42,129 bases of DNA from assembly GCA_964406345.1 (NCBI GenBank), contig CAYORK010000009.1:1-42129 (forward strand), read 5' to 3'. The position numbers and the translations under genes are program-made. This DNA is from SYAN01 sp964406345 (lineage in GTDB: Bacteria; Actinomycetota; Actinomycetes; Nanopelagicales; Nanopelagicaceae). Positions 8,081 to 16,230 of the stretch are shown in pieces. Under the pieces are notes generated by a model that searched no databases, was not told the origin of the DNA, and saw only the letters and a program-made list of their open reading frames with translations. Every line of letters begins with the position of its first letter. The first letter of the stretch is position 1.

Positions 8081-9131
8081 ATTCTCGAGCATGAGCCATC
8101 TCGATAGACGCCTCTTCCTTGCTTGAGGCGAAGAGTGAGATCGAGATCCGCACCGTCGCAGCGTGGTTACTTTCGAGATCAGTGAGATAACGAACCTTCA
8201 ATCGAGGATTGCGCGCAAAGAGATGAAGGAATGGACGGATCGGATCCATCACGAGCCCAGCATCGATTTCCAACTCCTCCTGCACGAAGTACTCCTCGAA
8301 GTCGATCATTCGTGCATCGCCAAGGGGTAAGTCCAGGATCGCCCGCACCATCTGCTCAGCGATACTGGTGTAACTCGCGCTCTCGCTCCAGAAAGTGAAA
8401 GTCGATGCTCCGAACTCACGTCGGATGAGGGAACCATCTTCAGAGTCGATCACGTAGTTGATCACACCTACCAGTGAACTCTCCCCTACTTCCATGATGG
8501 CTCGATCAATTGCTCGATCGACTGCTCGATCGACTGCTCGATCGACTGCTCGATCAACTGCAAAAGCATGAGACTGAAGAGAAGGATCCTCGCGCTCGCT
8601 CTCACCGTGGCGAAGACGCCGAGCACTGTCGGAGACCTGGCCTTCAACCTCCTTGAGAGTTCCATCTCTCGCAAGTGTGATCATCGGCCAGAGCGCCACT
8701 TGATTATGTGGCGAGCGCGCGATGGAGAGAAGGTGAAGCGATTCGCGATCGGAGCGAAGATCACTTCCTGTATTCACGCCCGTCAGCACCTCGAGCATCT
8801 CCGGGGTAGTGCGCACTGAGATACCTGTCATTCCTGCGATCTCCAACGTGGAGATGAAGGAGCGAAGTGTCGATGGCGCAATGCTGGCATCGATGACTGC
8901 AAGGAGAAGGAGACGATCCTTCGGTAATCGTGTGAACCACTCTTTGAGTCTCTTCGAATCATGGAGTAGTTCGGAAATCTCGTATCCCTCCACTCCTTGA
9001 TATCCCACGCCGAGCGAGCGTGCATGAGTCACGAGAAGGGCGTGATTGTCACTCCTTCCGAGTGCGATGATCAGAGCTCTCACGAGGTGGGAATCTACGC
9101 GCTCGGAGAAGAGAGCATCCGAAAATCGCAC
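8064..9131 (-). CDS. Unrecognised protein with internal AVDR tandem repeat
   Basis: I do not recognise a family. The minus frame extends to 9257, but that part overlaps GtrA on the other strand, so the GTG at 9131 (MRFSDALFSERVD), 21 bp from the GtrA ATG, is preferred; the product would have 355 residues. It is soluble, rich in Leu, Ser and acidic residues, with no signal peptide, Cys motif or membrane segment. The first ~200 residues look like an alpha/beta domain (LVRALIIALGRS, LLLLAVIDASI). A tandem repeat in the middle encodes AVDRAVDRAVDR, likely a flexible linker before a C-terminal domain (VGVINYVIDSED to the end). Convergent with the ThiF-like gene with a 17-bp overlap. It could have two domains joined by the repeat, but no function can be given. 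Confidence 0.68.
   Translation of the reverse strand: MRFSDALFSERVDSHLVRALIIALGRSDNHALLVTHARSLGVGYQGVEGYEISELLHDSKRLKEWFTRLPKDRLLLLAVIDASIAPSTLRSFISTLEIAGMTGISVRTTPEMLEVLTGVNTGSDLRSDRESLHLLSIARSPHNQVALWPMITLARDGTLKEVEGQVSDSARRLRHGESEREDPSLQSHAFAVDRAVDRAVDRAVDRAIDRAIMEVGESSLVGVINYVIDSEDGSLIRREFGASTFTFWSESASYTSIAEQMVRAILDLPLGDARMIDFEEYFVQEELEIDAGLVMDPIRPFLHLFARNPRLKVRYLTDLESNHAATVRISISLFASSKEEASIEMAHAREFMMGL
8501..8572 (-). repeat. Six-unit 12-bp tandem repeat inside a coding region
   Basis: Six copies of CTCGATCGACTG (plus strand) lie head to tail from 8501 to 8572; the four central copies are identical and the outer two differ by one or two bases. The unit is a multiple of three, so copy-number change keeps frame; it encodes AVDR in the gene frame and leaves another minus frame open (QSIE). 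Confidence 0.95.
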
Positions 9132-9140
9132 TCCGAGACT

Positions 9141-9146
9141 TAGACT
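9141..9146 (+). promoter_or_regulatory. Candidate leaderless -10 box of gtrA-like gene
   Basis: TAGACT, six bases, then ATG at 9153. No ribosome site is present. It lies in the 21-bp space between two divergent starts. Confidence 0.5.
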
Positions 9147-9152
9147 TTGCCC

Positions 9153-9617
9153 ATGTTGAGGCGGCTCATCAATGCTCGATTCGAATTGATGAAGTTCGGC
9201 GCCGTTGGTGGCATCGCATACATCGTCAATCTCCTGCTCTTCAACCTCTTGGTCCACTTCCCCTTCTCCCCGCTCGATGATCGTCCCGTCACTGGATCCC
9301 TGATCGCAGGAGGGGTCTCCATCCTGATCGCCTACTTCGGCAATCGTTTCTGGACCTGGCGCGATCGCCCTCGTCGTGCGATGTCCCGAGAGATCTCACT
9401 CTTCTTCATCATCAACGGCATCGGTATCGCCATCGCCTCTGGCGTCCTCTACATCTCCAGGTACGTCCTCGGTTTCGACTCCGCATTCGCAGATAACATC
9501 GCAGCCAATGTCATAGGCGTTGGAATCGGCACGATCTTCCGATTCTTGAGTTATCGCATCTGGGTCTTCCCGAAATCCCTTCCCGTGGCGAAGAGTGCGG
9601 GCGAGAGCGCACATTGA
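9153..9617 (+). CDS. GtrA family membrane protein
   Basis: A 154-residue protein with four predicted membrane helices (AVGGIAYIVNLLLFNLLVHF; SLIAGGVSILIAYFGN; ISLFFIINGIGIAIASGVLY; a fourth around NVIGVGIGTIFRFLSY). The KFGAVGG start of helix 1, FGNRFWTWRDR after helix 2 and FRFLSYRIWVF at the end are typical of GtrA (PF04138), proteins linked to export or flipping of lipid-bound sugars for cell-surface polysaccharide. The ATG at 9153 is chosen over TTG 9147 because of the upstream TAGACT box. It ends four bases before maf, so gtrA, maf and the cyclotransferase-like gene probably form an operon. No glycosyltransferase is adjacent, so the sugar substrate cannot be inferred. Confidence 0.9.
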   Translation: MLRRLINARFELMKFGAVGGIAYIVNLLLFNLLVHFPFSPLDDRPVTGSLIAGGVSILIAYFGNRFWTWRDRPRRAMSREISLFFIINGIGIAIASGVLYISRYVLGFDSAFADNIAANVIGVGIGTIFRFLSYRIWVFPKSLPVAKSAGESAH

Positions 9618-9621
9618 TCTC

Positions 9622-10290
9622 ATGCCTCGAGTAATCCTTGCCTCTGCTTCACCTTCACGCCTTCGACTCCTTCGAATGGTCGGCATCGAGCCAGAGATCA
9701 TGGTCAGTGGCGTCGACGAGGAGGCGGAGGAGTACAGCGCACTCTCACCAAGCGAACTTGTCGTCGCACTCGCCATCGTCAAGGCACATACCGTCGCCAA
9801 CTCCCTCCTCGCCCAAGGGCGAGTCGATGATGATTTGATCGTCATCGGATGTGATTCCACTTTCGAGTTCGAAGGAAGATCGCTTGGTAAACCAGGCACG
9901 ATTGAGCGTTCGATCGAGAGATCACGATTGGTGCAAGGAAAGTCGGGAGTCCTCCACACTGGTCATTGCCTCATCGACCTTCGTCGCGACCCGAATTCAA
10001 GCGGTGGCGCAATGCGCGAGTACTCCGACATGGCATCGACCCGCGTTCACTTCGCTCCGATGAGTGAGAGTGAGATCGCCTCGTACGCAGCGACTGGCGA
10101 ACCGTTGAACGTCGCGGGAGGTTTCACTCTCGATGGCCTCAGCGCGCCCTTCATCAGAGCGATCGAGGGTGATTGGTCCAATGTCATCGGACTGTCACTG
10201 CCTTTGATCAAGACTGCCATCGACTCCTTCGGCTACCAGTGGTTCGAGATCGCTACCAATTCCAATCCGCATGAGATGGGTTCACCGTGA
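9622..10290 (+). CDS. maf: Maf family nucleoside triphosphate pyrophosphatase
   Basis: The 222-residue product matches Maf: SASPSRLRLL near the N-terminus, SGVDEEA, KAHTVA, the CDSTFEFEG motif with the conserved aspartate, LGKPGT, and the C-terminal EPLNVAGGFTLDG and IEGDWSNVIGL. Maf proteins hydrolyse non-canonical or canonical nucleotides (house-cleaning) and have been linked to septum formation. The ATG at 9622, four bases after the GtrA stop, is used; upstream codons in frame lie within gtrA. The stop overlaps the GTG of the next gene as GTGA, showing translational coupling. Confidence 0.93.
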   Translation: MPRVILASASPSRLRLLRMVGIEPEIMVSGVDEEAEEYSALSPSELVVALAIVKAHTVANSLLAQGRVDDDLIVIGCDSTFEFEGRSLGKPGTIERSIERSRLVQGKSGVLHTGHCLIDLRRDPNSSGGAMREYSDMASTRVHFAPMSESEIASYAATGEPLNVAGGFTLDGLSAPFIRAIEGDWSNVIGLSLPLIKTAIDSFGYQWFEIATNSNPHEMGSP

Positions 10291-10736
10291 CGCTCTATGC
10301 GGCATATGGATCGAACCTCGACCCAGAACAGATGCGGGTTCGTGCACCCCACTCACCGCATCGTGGGACGGGTTGGCTTCGCGGCTGGCGAATCACCTTC
10401 GGTGGTCATGAATTCGGCTGGGAGGGATCTATCGCGACCATCGTCGAGGATCCGACTAGTGAGGTCTTCGTGGCGATCTACGATCTGACGGACGAGGATG
10501 AACGCGCCCTTGATCGTTGGGAGGGTGCGGAACTCAGGCTCTACTCGAAAGTGAAATTGCGAGTCGAGACCCTTTGGGGAAGTGAACTCTGCTGGTTCTA
10601 CGTACTCAACACTTACGAAGGTGGCTTTCCGAGTTATCGCTACTTGCGAATCATGGCCGATGCTGCCGAGATCGCAGGGGCGCCGATCGACTACGTCGAC
10701 GAGCTTCGCTCACGCGCAGCCATCGATGACGAGTGA
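10287..10736 (+). CDS. Gamma-glutamylcyclotransferase-like (GGCT fold) protein
   Basis: A 149-residue protein beginning MTLYAAYGSNLDPEQM; the YGSNL motif near the N-terminus is the substrate loop of the gamma-glutamylcyclotransferase/AIG2-like fold. DEDERALDRWEG supplies the expected acidic region, with a Glu that may act as catalytic base. Family members cleave gamma-glutamyl amines or amides, but specificity cannot be read here. It starts with GTG overlapping the maf stop (GTGA) and ends 28 bp before the convergent LuxR-type gene. Confidence 0.85.
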   Translation: MTLYAAYGSNLDPEQMRVRAPHSPHRGTGWLRGWRITFGGHEFGWEGSIATIVEDPTSEVFVAIYDLTDEDERALDRWEGAELRLYSKVKLRVETLWGSELCWFYVLNTYEGGFPSYRYLRIMADAAEIAGAPIDYVDELRSRAAIDDE

Positions 10737-10764
10737 GATCAAAGAGCACACCAAGAACTCTTGC

Positions 10765-11574
10765 TTATGATGTGAGGTTTTGGATCTGTCTGATGCTCTC
10801 AATGGCAGGCTGAAGCGGCTCAATCCCAGATAGTGCAATCGCTGTACTCACCACACTTTTCAGCGTGTTATTGGACTTCGAAGGTGCTGCAAGGATCTCT
10901 TTGCGACCGCTGACGCCAAGTTTGCGGTAGATCGAGACTGTTTCTTGTCTAATCAATGATTCGCTGTAGCCCATCTCTTTGGCGATCTCAGGATTGGTCT
11001 TTCTCTCACGAATCAATTCCAGAATCCTCGATTCGCGTATCGAGAGTGAATTGGGCTTCTCGCTGAACCAGTTCCTTTCTTTTCCACTCTTCGCGGGAAT
11101 CGCCTCTCGTTCGAAAATGAAGAGAAGGGATTCGATACATCGAATGAAGCCCTCAAATTCAGGTATTGCCGTGACATCCTCTCGAAAGTTGAGAAAGTAG
11201 AGCGAATGGAGCCCAATGGGAATCGCAACCGAAGACTTCCAATAATCTCTAAGATCTTTTGGTAAGTCACTGGCCTGAGTTCTCCGATCTTCTAGGCTGA
11301 AGATCAGAAGTCGACCATGCCGCAATGCCTCACTCACCGCACGATCGGAGTCAATGTGAATACGTGGGATAGCGCTGGGGTCGAAGTTGGCAAATCCCTC
11401 ATGCGCGATGACATGCAATTCGCCATCACGGGAGAGCTGTAAGAAGGCGACTGCAACTGGCTCGCCGTTCGAACTGAGTGCATCACTTAGGAAGGTGATG
11501 ACATGGGTACGCAGCGGATCTTGGGCCAACAACTCGATCAGTCCTTGGGTCTTCTGAAAGAGCGATTGAGTCAC
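10765..11574 (-). CDS. LuxR/NarL-type HTH transcriptional regulator with GAF-like sensor region
   Basis: The C-terminal third holds a LuxR-type helix-turn-helix: LSIRESRILELIRERKTNPE, IAKEMGYSESLIRQ and IYRKLGVSGRKEI, with the usual Glu and spacing. The first ~170 residues resemble a GAF-like sensor rather than a receiver domain: no phospho-acceptor aspartate pattern is seen. The gene diverges from the mutase-deoC-aldehyde dehydrogenase cluster, so it is a reasonable candidate to control it. The frame is open up to a TTG at 11613; the GTG at 11574 (MTQSLFQKTQ, 269 residues) is preferred because most of the extension is a G9 tract and basic residues. The tract directly before this start is unusual. 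About 25 residues follow the HTH with no obvious function. Confidence 0.85.
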   Translation of the reverse strand: MTQSLFQKTQGLIELLAQDPLRTHVITFLSDALSSNGEPVAVAFLQLSRDGELHVIAHEGFANFDPSAIPRIHIDSDRAVSEALRHGRLLIFSLEDRRTQASDLPKDLRDYWKSSVAIPIGLHSLYFLNFREDVTAIPEFEGFIRCIESLLFIFEREAIPAKSGKERNWFSEKPNSLSIRESRILELIRERKTNPEIAKEMGYSESLIRQETVSIYRKLGVSGRKEILAAPSKSNNTLKSVVSTAIALSGIEPLQPAIESIRQIQNLTS

Positions 11575-11576
11575 GA

Positions 11577-11585
11577 CCCCCCCCC
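11577..11585 (-). repeat. Nine-base C/G homopolymer next to the LuxR-type gene start
   Basis: Nine Cs on the plus strand (G9 on the coding strand) lie two bases from the preferred GTG start at 11574 and inside the frame if translation begins at 11607 or 11613. It could act as a strong ribosome site, a slippage site, or be partly a sequencing error. Confidence 0.9.
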
Positions 11586-11654
11586 GGTAGTTGTTCGCTT
11601 GTCGCACGCTCAACCTAGTGGCACGCTCCGACAGAGGGAAGAGTCGCCCAAGGC

Positions 11655-11660
11655 TAGATT
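11655..11660 (+). promoter_or_regulatory. Candidate leaderless -10 box of the phosphohexomutase gene
   Basis: TAGATT, six bases (TCAGGC), then ATG at 11667. It would be the promoter for the deoxyribose operon. Confidence 0.55.
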
Positions 11661-11666
11661 TCAGGC

Positions 11667-13516
11667 ATGGCTGAGTTGATCGACCCCGCTCTTCGAGGCG
11701 AGGTAGAGGCCTGGATTGCCGATGACCCGGATCCGGAGACCGCAGCAGAACTCAAAAGGATGCTCGAAGTCGGCGACCTCGCCGGACTCCAGAGGTGCTT
11801 CAACGGGTTGCTGGAATTCGGCACCGCAGGACTTCGTGGGCGCGTAGGTCCGGGGCCCTCGCAGATGAATCGTGCGCTCGTCACTAGAACCGCAGCCGGA
11901 ATCGCACGCTATATGAAAGAGCGTGGCCTCAGGTCAGTCGTCATAGGGCGAGATGCGAGACATGGATCCGCAGAGTTCGCTCGAGACAGCGCTGAGATCT
12001 TCGCTGGCGCCGGGATGGAAGTCTTTCTCCTTCCAAGACCTCTTCCTACACCAGTTCTTGCTTATGCCCTTCGCGATCTCAACCTCGATCTCGGAGTGAT
12101 GGTCACCGCGAGCCATAACCCACCCGAAGACAATGGTTACAAGGTCTATCTTGGTGGAACGGTCGATGGCATCGAGTATCAAGGTTCTCAGATCATCGCA
12201 CCTGCTGACCGAGAGATCTTCCATGAGATCCAATCGATTTCCTCGATCAAGGATCTTCCCCGTGGAGATAAGTGGATCACTCTCGATGAGTCAGTTATCA
12301 GGCGCTATGTGCATAGCGCAGCGAAGGTTGCGATGAAGGCGCGTGAGATCACAGTTGTCTACACCGCGCTTCATGGAGTGGGCACCGAGACGCTGCGTTC
12401 AGTCTTTCATGCCGCGGGATTCGCAGAACCCATCTTGGTCACGGAGCAAGCAGAGCCAGACCCTGACTTTCCGACCGTGGCATTCCCCAATCCTGAGGAG
12501 AAGGGTGCGATTGATCTAGCCCTCGAGAAGGCTCGAGATTTCGATGCGGATCTCGTCATTGCGAACGATCCCGATGCAGATCGATGTGCTGCTGCGATCA
12601 AGGATCCGCACTCCGGCAAATGGAGAATGCTTCGCGGCGATGAGGTCGGGATCCTCCTTGGTCAGCACATCGCAGACGATCTATCGCCAGAAGCTCGCAA
12701 GAAGGCGATTTTCGCCAACTCCATCGTCTCCTCCTCGGGACTCTCGAAAGTCGCACGGCACTTCGACATCAACTTCACCGAGACGCTCACTGGATTCAAG
12801 TGGCTGGCGAAAGTCGAAGGGCTCACTTTCGGATACGAGGAAGCGCTCGGCTATTGCGTTGATTCACATTCGGTCAATGACAAGGATGGCATCAGCGCCG
12901 CTCTCATGATCACCGACCTTGCGGCACGTCTCAAGGAGGAGGGCTCATCGCTCTCGGAGTATCTCGACCAGATCTGGCGGGTGATCGGCTATCACGCGAC
13001 GAAGCAGGTATCACTTCGCTTCGATGATCTATCGCTCATCCCACCGTTGATGGATCACTTGCGTGCAAACCCACCGAAGGAGATCGTCATCGAAGACAGT
13101 GATGCCTCCTCTCCATTGCGATATCTCTTCCACTCTCTAGATGACCTAGCGCAACCTCGAAATGGTCTACCACCCACCGAAGGTCTTCGGCTCTGGTTTG
13201 AAAAGGAAGGAAGCGCGAACTCAGATGACCGGATCCGCATGATCATCAGACCGAGCGGAACGGAACCAAAACTCAAGTGCTACATCGAAGTCGTCGGTGA
13301 GGCAAGTGAAGTCGACTCCATCGAGAGGATCGCAACCGCGAGTGGAGATTTCATCGCGCGATTTCTCACCGATTCCCTAAGCAATTNNNNNNNNNNNNNN
13401 NNNNNNNNNNNNNNNNNNNNNNNNNNNNNNNNNNNNNNNNNNNNNNNNNNNNNNNNNNNNNNNNNNNNNNNNNNNNNNNNNNNNNNAGCAATTCGGGCAA
13501 GAGTTCGCTCGGATAG
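11667..13516 (+). CDS. Phosphoglucomutase/phosphomannomutase family (possible phosphopentomutase), end interrupted by gap
   Basis: Alpha-D-phosphohexomutase family (COG1109, PgmB-like long form). Visible motifs: the phosphoserine loop TASHNPPEDNGYKVY, the metal loop DPDADRC, the sugar loop GYEEALGY and the phosphate loop RPSGTEPKLKCYIEV near the C-terminus. The domain is complete before the N run (13387-13486). The flanks share AGCAATT (13380-13386 and 13487-13493); merging them gives a short tail SNSGKSSLG and a TAG at 13514-13516, which I take as the true end. Placed directly before deoC, it may interconvert (deoxy)ribose 1- and 5-phosphate like some members of this family, feeding DeoC; ordinary hexose phosphate mutase activity is equally possible. 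Confidence 0.9.
13387..13486. other. Assembly gap 1 (100 N), possibly an unmerged short overlap
   Basis: Exactly 100 N. Both sides share AGCAATT, and collapsing them yields a sensible stop for the mutase 13 bp before deoC. The 7-bp match is short, so a small real gap is not excluded. Confidence 0.7.
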
Positions 13517-13529
13517 GCTTGCCCTTCTC

Positions 13530-14513
13530 ATGACTGAATCGACCACGGTGCAGCGACAATTTCCCGATGTGGCGCAACGACTAGGTGTCACTGACGAGCA
13601 ATCACTACTTCGTTTCCTTGAGACCCTTCCTGGAGTCGATCAAGTCGGTCTTGAAGCAAGAGTTGCTGAACTTGGTACGCGAAGCATCAAGAAGGCGAGT
13701 AAGTCCTTCGCGATCGATATGGCGATCTCGATGGTCGACCTCACCACTCTTGAAGGTGCAGACACCGAAGGCAAGGTTCGCTCCCTCTGCAACAAGGCGC
13801 ATCGCCCTGATCCGAGTGATCCCACCGTCCCTCATGTCGGTGCCATCTGCGTCTACAACGACATGGTCAAGATCGCTCGAGAACACCTCGATCTGATCGG
13901 TGGTCACGACATCCCCGTTGCTGCGGTCTCCACCGCATTCCCCTCGGGGAGAGCATCGCGTGAAGTGAAGTTGCAAGACACCAGGGATGCGATCGAAGCC
14001 GGCGCGGGTGAGATCGACATGGTGATAGATCGTGGTGCGTTCCTCTCTGGGAGATACCTTGACGTCTTCGATGAGATCGTTGCGATCAGAGAAGAGTGTG
14101 GTGAACGCGCTCATCTGAAAGTGATCCTTGAGACTGGTGAGCTTGTGACCTATGACAATGTACGACGCGCCTCCTACCTTGCGATGCTCGCAGGCGCGGA
14201 TTTCATCAAGACCAGCACCGGAAAGGTCGCACCCGCAGCCACTCCGCCAGTCGTCGCATTGATGCTTCAAGCGGTTCGAGACTTCTACGATCGGACTGGT
14301 CTGCGTGTCGGCGTGAAACCAGCCGGTGGTATCAGGACTACGAAGGACGCGATCAAGCAACTGGTCTTGGTCAACGAGATCGCCGGAAGCGCATGGATCG
14401 ATCCCAACTATTTCCGAATCGGAGCCAGCGCCCTCCTCAATGACTTGCTGATGCAACGGATGAAGCAACGTGATGGCTACTATCAGAGCAGTGACTATGT
14501 CAGTATCGAGTAG
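13530..14513 (+). CDS. deoC: Deoxyribose-phosphate aldolase
   Basis: A 327-residue class I aldolase. FIKTSTGK carries the Schiff-base lysine (Lys227) and GVKPAGGIRT the second lysine (Lys263); TTLEGADTEGKV near residue 72 is also typical. It cleaves 2-deoxyribose 5-phosphate to glyceraldehyde 3-phosphate and acetaldehyde. The ATG at 13530 (MTESTTVQRQF) is the natural start; upstream in-frame sequence comes from reading through the N run. TAGGCT lies ten bases before the ATG. The aldehyde dehydrogenase gene follows 45 bp later and may take the acetaldehyde. Its ~320-residue length fits the longer DeoC subgroup, with an N-terminal extension of ~55 residues. Confidence 0.95.
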   Translation: MTESTTVQRQFPDVAQRLGVTDEQSLLRFLETLPGVDQVGLEARVAELGTRSIKKASKSFAIDMAISMVDLTTLEGADTEGKVRSLCNKAHRPDPSDPTVPHVGAICVYNDMVKIAREHLDLIGGHDIPVAAVSTAFPSGRASREVKLQDTRDAIEAGAGEIDMVIDRGAFLSGRYLDVFDEIVAIREECGERAHLKVILETGELVTYDNVRRASYLAMLAGADFIKTSTGKVAPAATPPVVALMLQAVRDFYDRTGLRVGVKPAGGIRTTKDAIKQLVLVNEIAGSAWIDPNYFRIGASALLNDLLMQRMKQRDGYYQSSDYVSIE

Positions 14514-14558
14514 AGCAGTCGAGACAATGTCGAGCCACTATGGGATGAGGGGTCAAGC

Positions 14559-16079
14559 GTGAGCATCTTCGAATACGCCCCCGCTCCCGAGTCACGTGAT
14601 CTCGTCTCCATCGCACCGACATACGACCACTTCATCAACGGCAGATTTATCGCATCAAAGTCTGGTAAGCGTTTCGCGACGATCAATCCTGCGACTGAGG
14701 AAGTTCTCAGTAAGGTCGCGATGGGTAGCCCGGCTGATGTCGATGCCGCCGTGAAGGCAGCAAGAAACGCATATACCAAGGTCTGGTCCAAGCTGCCGGC
14801 GAAGGAGCGAGGCAAATACCTCTATCGGATCGCACGGTTGATGCAAGAGCGAGCACGTGAGTTCGCAGTCCTTGAGACTCTCGACAACGGCAAGCCGATC
14901 CGCGAAACTCGAGATACCGATGTTCCTCTCGCGATCCAACACTTCTTCTATCACGCAGGGTGGGCAGACAAACTCGAATATGCGGGCCTTGGCGAGAATC
15001 CCACTCCGCATGGCGTCGCAGGGCAGATCATCCCGTGGAACTTTCCACTCTTGATGCTGGCATGGAAGGTCGCGCCAGCCCTTGCAACTGGAAACACAGT
15101 CGTTCTCAAACCTGCAGAGACCACTCCACTCACTGCGCTCCTCTTCGCACAAGTCTGCATCGATGCAGGACTTCCTGCTGGTGTCGTCAACATCGTCACC
15201 GGCGATGGCAAGACCGGAGCGGCGCTTGTCTCACATCCGGGGATCGACAAGATCGCATTCACTGGATCGACTGATGTCGGCAAGGCGATCGCTCGCTCGC
15301 TCTCTGGGACGGATAAAGCGCTCTCACTCGAACTCGGTGGCAAGGGAGCGAATATCGTCTTCGAAGATGCAGCTCTTGATCAAGCGGTGGATGGCATCGT
15401 CAACGGCATCTTTTTCAATCAGGGTCATGTCTGCTGCGCCGGGTCACGCCTATTGGTGCAAGAGAGTATCCATGACCTCTTCATCGAGAAATTGCAGCGT
15501 CGAATGGAGCAGATACGTATCGGCGATCCGATGGACAAGAACACCGACCTCGGTGCGATCAACTCCAAGGCGCAGCTAGAGAAGATCGAGGAGTTGACTC
15601 AAGCAGGGCGCGATGAGGGCGCACGTCCGTGGCAACCTTCATGCTCGCTTCCTAGCAACGGCTTCTGGTTCCGTCCCACGATCTTCACCAATGTCTCAGG
15701 TGCACATCGCATCGCACGAGAAGAGATCTTCGGACCGGTCCTTGCAGTACTCACATTCCGTACTCCTGCGGAAGCCATCGCGAAAGCGAATAACACTCCG
15801 TATGGATTATCTGCTGGCGTCTGGAGTGAGAAGGGGTCTCGAGTCCTTTGGACTGCCAAGCGTTTGAAGGCAGGAGTGATCTGGACCAACACCTTCAATA
15901 AGTTCGATGCTGCAAGCCCTTTCGGTGGCTACAAGGAATCCGGTTGGGGTCGCGAAGGCGGACGACATGGCCTGCTTCCCTATATCCGTCATTCGATAGA
16001 AACCATTTCAAGCAAGCGAGAGACCGGCAAACGAGAGACCGGCAAACGAGATTCCAGCAAGAAGAGAGGAAAGCGATGA
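14559..16079 (+). CDS. NAD(P)-dependent aldehyde dehydrogenase with basic C-terminal tail
   Basis: A 506-residue aldehyde dehydrogenase: VAGQIIPWNFPLLML at the coenzyme site, FTGSTDVGK, LELGGKGANIVF with the catalytic glutamate, and FFNQGHVCCAGSRLL with the nucleophilic cysteine, then EEIFGPVLAV and SPFGGYKESGWGREGG. It is the last catalytic step expected for acetaldehyde released by DeoC. The GTG at 14559 follows GAGGGG by about seven bases. The end is odd: a Lys/Arg-rich tail with RETGK repeated twice (a 15-bp DNA repeat), not part of the normal fold. The stop overlaps the next start as ATGA. The repeat-rich 3' end coincides with the assembly break. Confidence 0.93.
   Translation: MSIFEYAPAPESRDLVSIAPTYDHFINGRFIASKSGKRFATINPATEEVLSKVAMGSPADVDAAVKAARNAYTKVWSKLPAKERGKYLYRIARLMQERAREFAVLETLDNGKPIRETRDTDVPLAIQHFFYHAGWADKLEYAGLGENPTPHGVAGQIIPWNFPLLMLAWKVAPALATGNTVVLKPAETTPLTALLFAQVCIDAGLPAGVVNIVTGDGKTGAALVSHPGIDKIAFTGSTDVGKAIARSLSGTDKALSLELGGKGANIVFEDAALDQAVDGIVNGIFFNQGHVCCAGSRLLVQESIHDLFIEKLQRRMEQIRIGDPMDKNTDLGAINSKAQLEKIEELTQAGRDEGARPWQPSCSLPSNGFWFRPTIFTNVSGAHRIAREEIFGPVLAVLTFRTPAEAIAKANNTPYGLSAGVWSEKGSRVLWTAKRLKAGVIWTNTFNKFDAASPFGGYKESGWGREGGRHGLLPYIRHSIETISSKRETGKRETGKRDSSKKRGKR
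16017..16046 (+). repeat. 15-bp direct repeat encoding RETGK twice
   Basis: CGAGAGACCGGCAAA occurs twice in tandem, followed by a partial third copy (CGAGATTCCAGCAA). It encodes the basic tail of the aldehyde dehydrogenase and lies just before the assembly gap. Confidence 0.85.
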
Positions 16080-16086
16080 CCTCTCG

Positions 16087-16186
16087 NNNNNNNNNNNNNN
16101 NNNNNNNNNNNNNNNNNNNNNNNNNNNNNNNNNNNNNNNNNNNNNNNNNNNNNNNNNNNNNNNNNNNNNNNNNNNNNNNNNNNNNN
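16087..16186. other. Assembly gap 2 (100 N) between exact 55-bp duplicate ends
   Basis: The 55 bases before the gap (16032-16086) are identical to the 55 bases after it (16187-16241). The contigs therefore overlap and the true sequence is continuous; a length of 55 suggests a k-mer overlap from the assembler. The true genome should lack 155 bp of this representation. Confidence 0.95.
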
Positions 16187-16230
16187 CGAGAGACCGGCAA
16201 ACGAGATTCCAGCAAGAAGAGAGGAAAGCG

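Noticed and set aside
8501..8572. Possible CRISPR-like array
   Set aside because: The 12-bp units are directly adjacent with no spacers and lie within a coding frame.
9132..9257. N-terminal extension of the unrecognised minus-strand gene (MDQEVEEQEIDD...)
   Set aside because: It would overlap the GtrA N-terminus on the opposite strand; the extension is not domain-like, and GTG 9131 avoids the clash.
13605..14468. A 287-codon minus-strand frame opposite deoC
   Set aside because: Shadow of deoC; composition (His/Asp/Ser-rich) is typical of antisense frames here.
11667..14513. A ~948-residue fusion of phosphohexomutase and deoxyribose-phosphate aldolase
   Set aside because: The frame is joined only through 100 N. 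Merging the shared AGCAATT gives a stop and a separate deoC ATG.
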